A stretch of DNA of 27,721 nucleotides from Bacteroidota bacterium (lineage in GTDB: Bacteria > Bacteroidota > Bacteroidia > Bacteroidales > JAAUTT01): contig JAEYWD010000016.1 in the NCBI GenBank assembly GCA_023429135.1, positions 1 through 27,721 of the forward strand, in the 5' to 3' direction. Position 1 is the stretch's first letter. The number at the start of each line of letters is the position of its first letter. This document shows, in pieces, positions 1-9,100 of the stretch. The notes beneath the pieces are model-generated. The model worked only from the letters and a program-made list of their open reading frames with translations. It did no database searches and had not been told where the DNA came from. The position numbers and the translations under genes were made by a program.

Positions 1-89
1 ACAGTACCATCGGCTTTCATAGCATCTTTTCCAACATTCCTGGTGTCAGGTACTTGTTTGGCTAAAACTATAATTTTCAGTCCATTCAT
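1..89 (-). CDS. etfB: Electron transfer flavoprotein beta subunit, N-terminal fragment
   Basis: Reading the minus strand from the ATG at 89 gives 29 codons that run off the left edge. They begin MNGLKIIVLAKQVPDTRN and continue VGKDAMKADGT. The KQVPDT stretch with an N-terminal hydrophobic beta strand is characteristic of EtfB/FixA proteins. EtfB pairs with EtfA to form an FAD- and AMP-binding heterodimer that passes electrons from acyl-CoA dehydrogenases or similar enzymes to a membrane acceptor. etfA would be expected next to it, outside the window. No Shine-Dalgarno sequence precedes the start. A TATATTTG element at 117-124 is a possible promoter -7 box. The family call rests on the N-terminus only, but the motif is distinctive. 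Confidence 0.85.
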   Translation of the reverse strand, partial: MNGLKIIVLAKQVPDTRNVGKDAMKADGT

Positions 90-116
90 CGTAGAAGTGG
101 TTAATTTTAAGATTGG

Positions 117-124
117 CAAATATA
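117..124 (-). promoter_or_regulatory. Putative Bacteroidota -7 element for etfB
   Basis: The minus strand reads TATATTTG, an exact match to the TAnnTTTG -7 consensus of Bacteroidota, 28 bases before the etfB ATG. No clear TTTG -33 box lies 19-21 bases further upstream, so the promoter is only half supported. Two near-identical repeats at 151-179 would lie about 35-60 bases upstream of the predicted transcription start, where an activator could bind. Confidence 0.45.
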
Positions 125-150
125 TAATAAATCCAAAAATGCGAAAGAGA

Positions 151-179
151 AATTTAAGGAGGCGGTGTAATTTAGGAGG
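151..179. repeat. Short direct repeat pair upstream of etfB
   Basis: The plus strand carries AATTTAAGGAGG at 151-162 and AATTTAGGAGG at 169-179, two near-identical copies that start 18 bases apart. They lie between the end of the unknown gene (stop at 217-219) and the candidate etfB promoter. On the strand of etfB they read CCTCCTTAAATT and CCTCCTAAATT. They could be a transcription factor site. I recognise no known operator in them, and chance is possible in a purine-rich spacer. Confidence 0.35.
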
Positions 180-216
180 ATTTTAAATAAGATGTTAGAC
201 TTTAGGTATAAAAACT

Positions 217-777
217 TCAGAAAACCTTAGACACAATCAGGTTGTAAACGTTCATCACTCTTTTCATGTTCTCATTTCCTTTAACAGGCGACAAATTAAG
301 GAACCCCCTTCTGAATGTATTTGTTTGCGTTAGATCAGGAGACTCCGTCAAATACTCAGGATACATCAACAATAAACCAACAATGGTTTTCCAGGCATTT
401 CCATGAACCCTGACTGTTAATGGTGGAATACGCGAAGGGTGAACATGCACAAATGCCTCCTTATTTTCACTTTTTCTTAATATCCAATTCGCACCATCTT
501 CAAGTGCTATGGTCCGATATCCGATTTTTCCCAACCATTCGACATATTCACTACCGGTATAAATCTTTAGCCTCGCAAATTCATTCACCAATTTCTCCTT
601 AATTTCTTCCGGTGAATAAGGTCCTATATAAACATCAACAAAATTTGAGTTGATGGTTTTGATTAATTCCACGAAAGACACTCTCTCGGATACAGAAATA
701 TTCTTTAGTATAGAACACACAAATAAAAGATGATGCTTTAAAGGGTTGAAATGTATCTGATCTGTTCGGATTGTCAT
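217..777 (-). CDS. Unknown protein, 186 aa
   Basis: I do not recognise this protein. It has 186 residues with an ATG start, and no signal peptide or membrane segment is visible. It looks soluble and mixed alpha/beta. An N-terminal basic/hydrophobic helix (about 10-27) is followed by acidic helical stretches, a central aromatic segment around residues 75-100, an HVHPSRIPP stretch near 111-119 and a hydrophobic VGLLLMYPEYL segment near 133-143. It stands alone between etfB and the divergent SiaC-family gene. A TATTTTTG sequence at 840-847 could be its promoter -7 box. Codon use looks like its neighbours, so I see no sign of recent transfer. Expression as a real protein is likely because the frame is long and uninterrupted, but no function can be given. 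Confidence 0.75.
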   Translation of the reverse strand: MTIRTDQIHFNPLKHHLLFVCSILKNISVSERVSFVELIKTINSNFVDVYIGPYSPEEIKEKLVNEFARLKIYTGSEYVEWLGKIGYRTIALEDGANWILRKSENKEAFVHVHPSRIPPLTVRVHGNAWKTIVGLLLMYPEYLTESPDLTQTNTFRRGFLNLSPVKGNENMKRVMNVYNLIVSKVF

Positions 778-839
778 TTAATCGTCAATATTTCATCTAA
801 GATAAATTAAACAGTGAAATGACTGAGATTAATGAACTA

Positions 840-847
840 CAAAAATA
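840..847 (-). promoter_or_regulatory. Putative -7 element for the 186-aa unknown gene
   Basis: The minus strand reads TATTTTTG, an exact fit to TAnnTTTG, which would start transcription about 55 bases before the ATG at 777. No convincing TTTG lies 19-21 bases upstream of it. Confidence 0.35.
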
Positions 848-860
848 TTAAAAGGTGATT

Positions 861-938
861 ATGCCACTTCCCGAAAAATTAATCCCAGGATTGGAAACAA
901 AACCGTCAAAAATCAGTAAAATGTCGCAGAGTGTTTAA
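861..938 (+). CDS. Possible 25-codon leader ORF upstream of siaC-like gene
   Basis: An ATG at 861 opens 25 codons (MPLPEKLIPGLETKPSKISK then MSQSV) ending in TAA at 936-938, which is 23 bases before the SiaC-family start. The bases just before it, AAAAGGTGATT, contain AGGTGAT, which can pair with the 16S rRNA 3' end, although the spacing to the ATG is only about one base. It may be a short upstream ORF affecting the next gene, or chance. Nothing in the peptide is recognisable. Confidence 0.25.
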   Translation: MPLPEKLIPGLETKPSKISKMSQSV

Positions 939-961
939 TTTACAACGAACATAACTGCGCT

Positions 962-1345
962 ATGACCGACCTTTATCTTCCTGCCAATATAAGAGAGCAA
1001 ACGCCTCTTGTTCATTTTAAGACAACTGGTGATTTAAAAATTGAAGGGACATCTTATCCTGAAAATCCTATGAAGTTTTACGGGCAGGTAATTGATTGGG
1101 TAAAGGAACTGAAGAACCAGAACACAGATAAAATAACCTTATCCGTTCGTCTTGATTATTTTAATACAAGTTCCAGTAAGCTGGTGCTGTTTATATTTAA
1201 GACAATTGAGAGCATGTATATTAAAGATAAAAAAGATGTTAAAATTACCTGGTTTTACAATAGTGGCGATGAGGATATGCTCGAGTCCGGTGATGATTAT
1301 GCCAGCCTTCTGGATTGTCCTTTTGAATTGAATGAAATAAAATAA
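962..1345 (+). CDS. SiaC-family regulatory phosphoprotein (DUF1987)
   Basis: This 127-residue protein matches the SiaC/DUF1987 family over its whole length. It has LKIEGTSYPENP near residues 25-36, the LDYFNTSSSKL block at 64-74, and the WFYNSGDEDMLESGDDY acidic stretch near 96-112. In Pseudomonas aeruginosa, SiaC is phosphorylated on a threonine in the equivalent NTSS block by the kinase SiaB and dephosphorylated by SiaA; unphosphorylated SiaC stimulates the diguanylate cyclase SiaD. Thr69 here is the likely equivalent site. No kinase, phosphatase or cyclase partner is in this window, so its partners must be encoded elsewhere or the role differs. It is convergent with the DUF3467 gene across a shared terminator. 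The family call is strong; the pathway role is inference. Confidence 0.9.
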   Translation: MTDLYLPANIREQTPLVHFKTTGDLKIEGTSYPENPMKFYGQVIDWVKELKNQNTDKITLSVRLDYFNTSSSKLVLFIFKTIESMYIKDKKDVKITWFYNSGDEDMLESGDDYASLLDCPFELNEIK

Positions 1346-1399
1346 GAGTAGACTTTAACTGAATGATTAGCAACAATTAAATCCCAATTTATAGTTATA

Positions 1400-1436
1400 A
1401 AAAACAAAACCCCAGAAATTCCGGGGTTTTGTTTTT
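1400..1436. terminator. Bidirectional intrinsic terminator between siaC-like gene and DUF3467
   Basis: AAAAACAAAACCCC (1400-1413) pairs perfectly with GGGGTTTTGTTTTT (1423-1436) around a 9-base loop. The A and T runs at the base of the 14-bp stem supply a U-rich tail in either direction. The plus-strand stop lies at 1343-1345 and the minus-strand stop at 1440-1442, so the hairpin serves both convergent transcripts. Confidence 0.9.
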
Positions 1437-1439
1437 ATA

Positions 1440-1754
1440 TTATGCTTGAGCAATCGGGCCGCCGAATGTTAGCGGTAAAGTGGGAGGTCCCTGATCTACC
1501 TTTACCGGCCCAAAAGCGGCCTCATACTTGGCTACATTATCCTTTAGAGCCATAAGAAGACGTTTTGCATGTTCCGGTGTAAGGATGATCCGGGATTTAA
1601 CTTCTGCTTTAGGCAGACCTGGCATGATCCTTACAAAGTCAACAACAAATTCGGAGGATGAATGAGTAATGATAGCAAGGTTCGAGTAAGTCCCCTGTCC
1701 TATCTCCTCTTTCAGCTCAATATTAATTTGCTGATTTGCTTCGTTCTCTTCCAT
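1440..1754 (-). CDS. DUF3467 protein behind rpoC
   Basis: This small soluble protein of 104 residues begins MEENEANQQINIELKEE. It matches the DUF3467 family found directly behind rpoC in many Bacteroidota. Typical features are the N-terminal INIEL strand, the YSNLAIITHSSSEFVVDFVRI core and the segment RIILTPEHAKRLLMAL. The start was set at the ATG at 1754, five bases after the rpoC stop. A TTG further upstream at 1781 would overlap rpoC and add nine residues not expected of the family. The close spacing implies co-transcription and probably translational coupling with rpoC. Its molecular role is unknown; a link to RNA polymerase or translation is only suggested by position. A strong terminator follows four bases after the stop region. 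Confidence 0.88.
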   Translation of the reverse strand: MEENEANQQINIELKEEIGQGTYSNLAIITHSSSEFVVDFVRIMPGLPKAEVKSRIILTPEHAKRLLMALKDNVAKYEAAFGPVKVDQGPPTLPLTFGGPIAQA

Positions 1755-1758
1755 ACCG

Positions 1759-4700
1759 TTAAATAATTTCGTCTTCTTCAATTACAGCTTCAAGATCAGC
1801 CTTTTTCGACGATACTAATTTTTCGTAATCGTCCATTGAGCCAACAACGAGGCGTTGGTATTCACGAAGACCCGAACCTGCAGGTATAAGGTGACCTACA
1901 ATAACATTTTCCTTCAGACCTTCGAGTGTATCGACCTTGCCGTGGATTGCAGCTTCGTTGAGTACTTTGGTGGTTTCCTGGAAGGAAGCTGCCGAGATAA
2001 AGCTCTGGGTTTGAAGTGCTGCCTTAGTAATACCTTGTAACACCTGGTTCGAAGTAGCAGGAACAGCATCGCGTGCCTCAACAACCTTAGCATCTCTACG
2101 CTTCAGAAGTGAATTTTCGTCACGTAATTTACGGGCGGTGATAATCTGACCTGGGCGTAGATTGGAATCTCCTGGTTCAATTACAACTTTCTTACCAAAG
2201 ATAAAGTCATTTTCGTCCATGAACTCCCATTTGTCCACAACTTGTTTTTCGAGGAACTTGGTATCACCCGGGTCGATAATTTCTACCTTACGCATCATCT
2301 GACGAACGATTACTTCGTAATGTTTGTCGTTGATTTTCACACCCTGCATACGATAAACTTCCTGTACCTCGTTCACGATGTACTCCTGAACGGCAGTAGG
2401 ACCTTTAATTGCAAGAATATCGGAAGGAGTTATTGCGCCTTCGGAAAGTGGCGTACCAGCTTTCACGTAGTCGTTCTCCTGGATCAGTATCTGTTTTGAA
2501 AGCGGCACCATGTATTTCTTCACTTCACCCGATTTAGAGGTAATTGTAATTTCACGGTTACCACGTTTTACCTTACCAAAGCTAACTTCACCGTCAATTT
2601 CAGAAACCACAGCCGGATTGGATGGATTCCTGGCCTCAAACAACTCCGTAACACGGGGCAGACCACCGGTGATGTCACCGGTTTTACCAACGGCACGGGG
2701 CATTTTCACGAGGATATCGCCAGCCTTTACCACTTCATCTTCTGAAACAACAATGTGAGAACCTACTGGAAGGTTGTACGATTTAATAACATCATCAGTT
2801 TGCGAAACAATTCGCACCATGGGGTTCTTGGTCTTATCCCTGGTTTCGATAATTACTTTTTCACGGTAACCGGTTTGTTCATCCGATTCGTCGCGATAGG
2901 TAACACCTTCCTGTAAAGCTTCAAATTCAACCTTACCGGTGATTTCCGAGATAATAACTGCATTATATGGGTCCCATTCGCTGATAAGCTGATTCTTTTT
3001 GACCTCATCACCATTCTTTACATACAGTTTCGAACCATAAGGAACGTTGTGAGTAAGAAGGGTGATTCCGGTATTCTTATCAATAATACGTAACTCAGTC
3101 AAACGACTGATAACGATCTGATAAGGATTATTCAGTTCATCAACACGGTCTATCGAACGTAATTCTTCAATTTCAACAACACCTTCGTATTTGGTGGTGA
3201 TACTCGATTCGGACGCAATGTTTGAAGCAGTACCCCCAACGTGGAATGTACGAAGAGTAAGCTGTGTACCAGGTTCACCGATTGATTGTGCTGCGATAAC
3301 ACCTACAGCTTCACCATTCTGAACCATGCGACCAGTAGCAAGGTTACGGCCATAACATTTGGCACATACACCTTTCTTCGATTCGCAGGTTAACACCGAA
3401 CGAATTTCAACCTGCTCGATGGGTGAATTGGAAATATTTTCAGCAATAGATTCAGTGATTTCATCACCTGAAGCTACAATCAGTTCGCCGGTTAATGGAT
3501 GATAGATATCGTGAACGGTAGTACGACCAAGAATTCTTTCGTACAACGACTCAACAACTTCTTCATTATTTTTAATGGCTGTTGCAACCAGGCCGCGCAA
3601 CGTACCGCAATCAGGCTCATTAATAATCACGTCCTGAGATACGTCAACCAAACGACGGGTAAGATAACCAGCATCGGCAGTCTTAAGAGCCGTATCGGCC
3701 AAACCTTTACGAGCACCGTGGGTTGAGATAAAGTATTCCAAAACCGAAAGGCCCTCTTTAAAGTTCGATAGAATTGGGTTTTCGATAATTTCGGAGGTTG
3801 TAGCACCTGATTTCTGCGGTTTCGCCATAAGACCACGCATACCTGAAAGCTGACGGATCTGTTCCTTGGAACCACGAGCACCAGAGTCGAGCATCATGTA
3901 AACAGGATTGAAACCTTGTTTGTCTTTCGAAATCTTGTTCAGCAGAATATGCGTTAACTTGGCATTTGTATGCGTCCAGATATCGATAATCTGATTGTAG
4001 CGTTCGTTGTTGGTAATGAAACCCATGTTATAGTTATTCAATACCTCATCAACTTGTTTGTAACCTTCCTGAACCAAAATTTCTTTGTCAGCAGGTACAA
4101 TTACGTCATCCAGGTTAAACGACAGACCTCCGCGGAATGCAGTCTGGAATCCAAGATGTTTAATGTCGTCGAGGAACTTTGCGGTACGCGCTGTACCAGC
4201 TCTCTTCAACACTTTACCGATAATATCGCGAAGTGATTTTTTAGTAAGAACTTCGTTGATATAACCAACTTCCTTCGGAACAAATTCGTTAAACATCACG
4301 CGTCCGCAGGTGGTTTCGATTATTTTCTTAACTATCTGACCATCCTCAAGATCGTCGGTTTTCACCTTGATAATAGCGTGTAAGTCCAGTCTCTTTTCGT
4401 TGTGAGCAATAATCACTTCTTCAGGAGAGTAGAAACGCATTCCTTCACCCTTTACAGGATGTTCAGGCGTATTCTTACGCTGTTTTGTAATATAATACAG
4501 CCCCAAAACCATGTCCTGCGAAGGAACAGTGATAGGGGCGCCATTAGCAGGGTTGAGGATGTTATGTGAAGCAAGCATCAGCATTTGAGCTTCCAAAACA
4601 GCAGTATTTCCTAATGGAAGGTGAACTGCCATCTGGTCCCCGTCGAAGTCAGCGTTGAACGCTGTACAAACAAGCGGGTGGAGCTGAATAGCTTTGCCTT

Positions 4701-6063
4701 CAATAAGTTTTGGCTGGAAAGCCTGGATACCTAAACGGTGCAGTGTTGGAGCACGGTTTAACAAAACAGGGTGACCTTTCAGTACGTTTTCAAGGATATC
4801 CCAAACAACAGGATCCTTGCGATCTACAATTTTCTTGGCCGATTTTACTGTTTTAACAATACCTCTTTCAATCAGCTTACGGATGATAAATGGTTTGTAC
4901 AACTCAGCAGCCATGTCTTTTGGAAGACCGCATTCGTGTAACTGTAATTCAGGACCTACGACGATAACCGAACGTGCAGAGTAGTCGACACGTTTACCCA
5001 ACAAGTTCTGACGGAAACGGCCTTGTTTACCTTTTAAGCTGTCGCTCAAAGATTTCAGCGGACGGTTTGCATCTGTTTTAACTGCATTGGATTTTCTCGA
5101 GTTATCGAACAATGAGTCTACAGCTTCCTGAAGCATACGTTTCTCATTACGGAGAATTACTTCGGGAGCCTTGATTTCGATAAGCCTTTTCAAACGGTTG
5201 TTGCGGATAATTACGCGACGATATAAATCGTTTAAGTCGGAAGTCGCGAAACGACCACCATCCAGCGGAACTAACGGACGCAATTCGGGCGGAATCACAG
5301 GAATAACTTTCAGAATCATCCATTCAGGACGGTTAATTCCTTTTGATTCGCGGAATGCCTCAACAACCTGCAGACGTTTCAGAGCTTCGCTCTTACGCTG
5401 CTGAGATGTTTCGTTATTTGCTTTATGTCTTAATTCGTACGATAATTCATCAAGATCAATCCTTTCCAAAAGTTTGTAAAGAGCTTCAGCTCCCATATCG
5501 GCAACAAACTTGTTTGGATCGGTATCTTCCAGGTACTGATTTTCCTTGGGAAGAGTCTCAACAATGTCAAGATATTCTTCTTCAGTAAGAAAATCGTGCG
5601 CTTTGATACCATCGGCAGCTTTGATACCGGGATTAATAACCACGTAACGCTCATAATAAATAATGGCGTCGAGTTTTTTGGTAGGCAATCCTAAAAGGTA
5701 ACCTATTTTATTGGGTAATGAACGGAAATACCAGATATGAGCTACCGGTACAACCAGGTTGATATGACCCATGCGTTCGCGACGAACTTTCTTCTCTGTT
5801 ACTTCAACACCGCAACGGTCGCACACGATACCCTTATAACGGATTCTCTTGTACTTACCGCAGTGACATTCGTAATCCTTTACAGGTCCAAAGATGCGTT
5901 CGCAGAACAGTCCATCTCTTTCTGGTTTATAGGTACGGTAGTTAATGGTTTCCGGTTTTAACACTTCCCCGCTAGAGCGCTCAAGCACTTCTTCAGGAGA
6001 AGATAACCCAATGGTTACTTTTGTAAAACTGGCCTTAACCTTACTGTCTTTTCTATATGACAT
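1759..6063 (-). CDS. rpoC: DNA-directed RNA polymerase subunit beta'
   Basis: The largest catalytic subunit of RNA polymerase, 1434 residues, with all key elements in place. The N-terminal zinc site is formed by Cys66, Cys68, Cys81 and Cys84. The magnesium-binding active-site loop NADFDGDQM lies at 470-478. The second zinc site is formed by Cys819, Cys893, Cys900 and Cys903. The trigger-loop region GEPGTQLTLRTFHVGGTA lies at about 929-946. The protein ends in an acidic tail (LEAVIEEDEII). It forms the active-centre cleft together with RpoB. The gene follows rpoB after 72 bases that contain a hairpin, and precedes DUF3467 by four bases. The start MSYRKDSK uses ATG. The sequence is complete with no frameshift. 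Confidence 0.99.
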   Translation of the reverse strand: MSYRKDSKVKASFTKVTIGLSSPEEVLERSSGEVLKPETINYRTYKPERDGLFCERIFGPVKDYECHCGKYKRIRYKGIVCDRCGVEVTEKKVRRERMGHINLVVPVAHIWYFRSLPNKIGYLLGLPTKKLDAIIYYERYVVINPGIKAADGIKAHDFLTEEEYLDIVETLPKENQYLEDTDPNKFVADMGAEALYKLLERIDLDELSYELRHKANNETSQQRKSEALKRLQVVEAFRESKGINRPEWMILKVIPVIPPELRPLVPLDGGRFATSDLNDLYRRVIIRNNRLKRLIEIKAPEVILRNEKRMLQEAVDSLFDNSRKSNAVKTDANRPLKSLSDSLKGKQGRFRQNLLGKRVDYSARSVIVVGPELQLHECGLPKDMAAELYKPFIIRKLIERGIVKTVKSAKKIVDRKDPVVWDILENVLKGHPVLLNRAPTLHRLGIQAFQPKLIEGKAIQLHPLVCTAFNADFDGDQMAVHLPLGNTAVLEAQMLMLASHNILNPANGAPITVPSQDMVLGLYYITKQRKNTPEHPVKGEGMRFYSPEEVIIAHNEKRLDLHAIIKVKTDDLEDGQIVKKIIETTCGRVMFNEFVPKEVGYINEVLTKKSLRDIIGKVLKRAGTARTAKFLDDIKHLGFQTAFRGGLSFNLDDVIVPADKEILVQEGYKQVDEVLNNYNMGFITNNERYNQIIDIWTHTNAKLTHILLNKISKDKQGFNPVYMMLDSGARGSKEQIRQLSGMRGLMAKPQKSGATTSEIIENPILSNFKEGLSVLEYFISTHGARKGLADTALKTADAGYLTRRLVDVSQDVIINEPDCGTLRGLVATAIKNNEEVVESLYERILGRTTVHDIYHPLTGELIVASGDEITESIAENISNSPIEQVEIRSVLTCESKKGVCAKCYGRNLATGRMVQNGEAVGVIAAQSIGEPGTQLTLRTFHVGGTASNIASESSITTKYEGVVEIEELRSIDRVDELNNPYQIVISRLTELRIIDKNTGITLLTHNVPYGSKLYVKNGDEVKKNQLISEWDPYNAVIISEITGKVEFEALQEGVTYRDESDEQTGYREKVIIETRDKTKNPMVRIVSQTDDVIKSYNLPVGSHIVVSEDEVVKAGDILVKMPRAVGKTGDITGGLPRVTELFEARNPSNPAVVSEIDGEVSFGKVKRGNREITITSKSGEVKKYMVPLSKQILIQENDYVKAGTPLSEGAITPSDILAIKGPTAVQEYIVNEVQEVYRMQGVKINDKHYEVIVRQMMRKVEIIDPGDTKFLEKQVVDKWEFMDENDFIFGKKVVIEPGDSNLRPGQIITARKLRDENSLLKRRDAKVVEARDAVPATSNQVLQGITKAALQTQSFISAASFQETTKVLNEAAIHGKVDTLEGLKENVIVGHLIPAGSGLREYQRLVVGSMDDYEKLVSSKKADLEAVIEEDEII

Positions 6064-6095
6064 ATATTATTCTTATTTACCTGGTTAAAAGTAAA

Positions 6096-6127
6096 ACCTG
6101 CCCCACCCTTTAAGAGGTGCGACAGGT
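6096..6127 (-). promoter_or_regulatory. RNA hairpin in the rpoB-rpoC spacer
   Basis: In the transcript the arms ACCUGUCGCACC and GGUGGGGCAGGU pair over 12 positions with one G-G mismatch and one U-G wobble, around an 8-base loop. It fills most of the 72-base gap between the rpoB stop and the rpoC start. No U-run follows directly, so it looks more like a processing or stability element than a terminator. Function is inferred. Confidence 0.6.
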
Positions 6128-6135
6128 AAATATTT

Positions 6136-9100
6136 TTATTGAAGATTGATGCTTAATCCCAAGCCTCTCAATTCGTGCAACAATACGTTGAACGATTCGG
6201 GAACTCCCGGACTTGGCATTGGCTCACCCTTAACAATAGCTTCGTATGTTTTGGCACGTCCCACAACGTCGTCGGATTTAACGGTGAGGATCTCCTGGAG
6301 GATATTGGCTGCACCGAACGCTTCGAGTGCCCAAACTTCCATTTCCCCAAAACGTTGACCCCCGAATTGTGCTTTACCACCAAGAGGCTGCTGTGTAATA
6401 AGCGAGTATGGTCCAATTGAGCGGGCATGCATCTTATCGTCAACCATGTGGCCTAATTTGAGCATGTAGATCACACCTACGGTTGCAGGCTGATCGAAAC
6501 GTTCACCAGTTCCACCGTCATAGAGGTACGATTTACCGAAGCGTGGAATGCCAGCTTTATCAGTCCAGTGATTAATATCTTCAATAGAAGCTCCGTCGAA
6601 AATCGGGGTGGCAAATTTTACTCCTAATTCGTATCCGGCCCACCCAAGAACAGTTTCGTAAATCTGTCCGAGGTTCATACGGGAAGGTACACCAAGAGGG
6701 TTCAGAACAATGTCAACCGGTTTACCATCTTCGAGGAATGGCATGTCTTCTTCACGCACAATCCTCGAAACAATACCCTTGTTACCATGGCGTCCTGCCA
6801 TTTTATCCCCTACTTTCACCTTACGTTTCTTGGCAATAAATACTTTGGCTAACTGAATGATACCAGTAGGTAGTTCATCACCAATCGTAATATTGTATTT
6901 TTTGCGTTTGTGAACCGCATCAATTTCTTTGAACTTAATCATGAAATTGTGCAGAAGGTCGCGAATCTGATCGTTCTTTTGTTTATCGGTTGTCCACTTT
7001 GTAGGATTGATATTTTCATAGTTCAATTCCTGTAACTGTTTCATGGTGAATTTAGCACCCTTACCAATTACTTCAACGCCGTTTCCATCCTTAACACCTT
7101 GCGATGTTTTACCATTCACAAGGATGAATAATTTATCAATCAGTTTTACCTTCAGGTCGGCATAAGCCTTTTCGAAGTCATCATCAATTTTCTGAAGAAT
7201 GCCCTTCTCATTGGTTTTGCCTTTTTTCTCCTTCATAGCACGTGAGAACAGCATTTTGTCCACAACAACGCCAAACAATGATGGGGGTGCCTTAAGCGAG
7301 GCATCTTTCACGTCGCCGGCCTTGTCGCCGAATATCGCCCTTAAGAGCTTTTCTTCAGGAGAAGGATCGGATTCTCCCTTTGGAGTAATCTTACCGATTA
7401 ATATATCGCCGGGCTCAACCTGAGCACCAATACGTATTAAACCATTTTCATCAAGATTCTTGGTAGCTTCTTCGCTCACATTTGGGATATCGCTGGTAAG
7501 CTCTTCCAAACCACGTTTGGTATCGCGAACTTCGAGCAAATACTCATCTATGTGAATTGAGGTGAAGATATCGTCGCGAACAACTTTTTCAGAGATCACG
7601 ATAGCATCCTCAAAGTTATACCCTTTCCAGGGCATGAAAGCAACCCGGAGATTTCTTCCCAAAGCGAGTTCACCGCCCTGAGTACCATAACCTTCGGTAA
7701 GAATCTGACCTTTTGTAACCCTCTGCCCCTTTTTTACAATAGGTACAAGGTTTACAGTAGTATTCTGGTTTGTCTTTTTAAATTTAGGAAGCTTGTAATG
7801 TACAATACTGCTATCGAATGAAATGAACTCTTCATCTTCAGTACGATCGTATTTAATTACAATTTCAGTGGCATCAACAAAATTAATAACGCCATCGCCT
7901 TCTGCAACAACAAGCAAACGGGAGTCTTTCGCAACCATGTGCTCAATACCGGTACCAACAATTGGAGAATCAGGACGGAGCAGCGGAACTGCCTGACGCA
8001 TCATGTTCGATCCCATCAAAGCACGGTTAGCATCGTCGTGTTCAAGGAAGGGAATTAATGAAGCCGCTATTGAAGCAATCTGATTAGGAGCTACGTCCAT
8101 CATGTGAACTTCTTCCTTTTCAGGCATAGGGAAGTCGCCGTTGAAACGTCCTTTTACCTTCTGATCAAGAAAATCTCCATTATCGGCAACACGAGCGTTA
8201 GCCTGTGCTATAACTTTTTCTTCCTCTTCTTCAGCACTAAGGTAAATAACACCTTCGTTCGAAAGATCCACTATCCCACCTCCTACTTTACGGTAAGGAG
8301 TTTCGATAAATCCTAAAACGTTAATCTTCGCAAAAACGCATAAAGACGAAATAAGACCGATGTTAGGACCTTCAGGAGTTTCAATTGGACAAAGACGTCC
8401 GTAATGCGTGTAGTGAACGTCACGAACCTCAAAACCGGCACGTTCACGGGAAAGACCTCCGGGACCCAGGGCTGACAAACGACGCTTGTGAGTCATTTCA
8501 GACAATGGGTTGGTTTGATCCATAAACTGGGACAACTGGTTTGTTCCAAAGAATGAATTGATAACCGACGAAAGTGTCTTTGAATTTATAAGATCTATCG
8601 GGGTAAAAACTTCGTTATCGCGAACATTCATACGCTCACGAATGGTTCTTGCCATACGGGCTAAACCCACACTGAACTGGTTCGCCAATTGTTCGCCTAC
8701 TGTTCTTACCCTTCTGTTACTCAAGTGGTCAATATCGTCCACATCGGTCCGGGAATTGATCAGTTGAATAAGATATTTAATAATTTCAATGATATCCTCT
8801 TTGGTAAGAACCTTGGTATCACTTGAAACGTTAAGTCCTAATTTTTTATTAATCCTGTAACGGCCAACGTCGCCAAGGTCGTAACGTTTATCAGAGAAGA
8901 AAAGCTTATCGATTACGTCGCGTGCTGTAGCTTCATCGGGTGGCTCTGAGTTACGAAGCTGACGATAAATGTGCAATACAGCTTCCTTTTCAGAGTTACA
9001 GGGGTCTTTCTGAAGTGTGTTATAGATAATTGCAAAATCGGAAAGATTTTGATTTTCCTTATGCAACAATATGGTTTGTGAGCCCGAGTCAACAATCTGA

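Noticed and set aside
192..230. 12-codon plus-strand ORF after TTAGGAGG
   Set aside because: Very short, and it overlaps the end of the unknown gene. The GGAGG is part of the repeat pair and is too far from the ATG.
1755..1781. TTG start of DUF3467 inside rpoC
   Set aside because: The family N-terminus starts at MEEN, and the ATG at 1754 is correctly placed.
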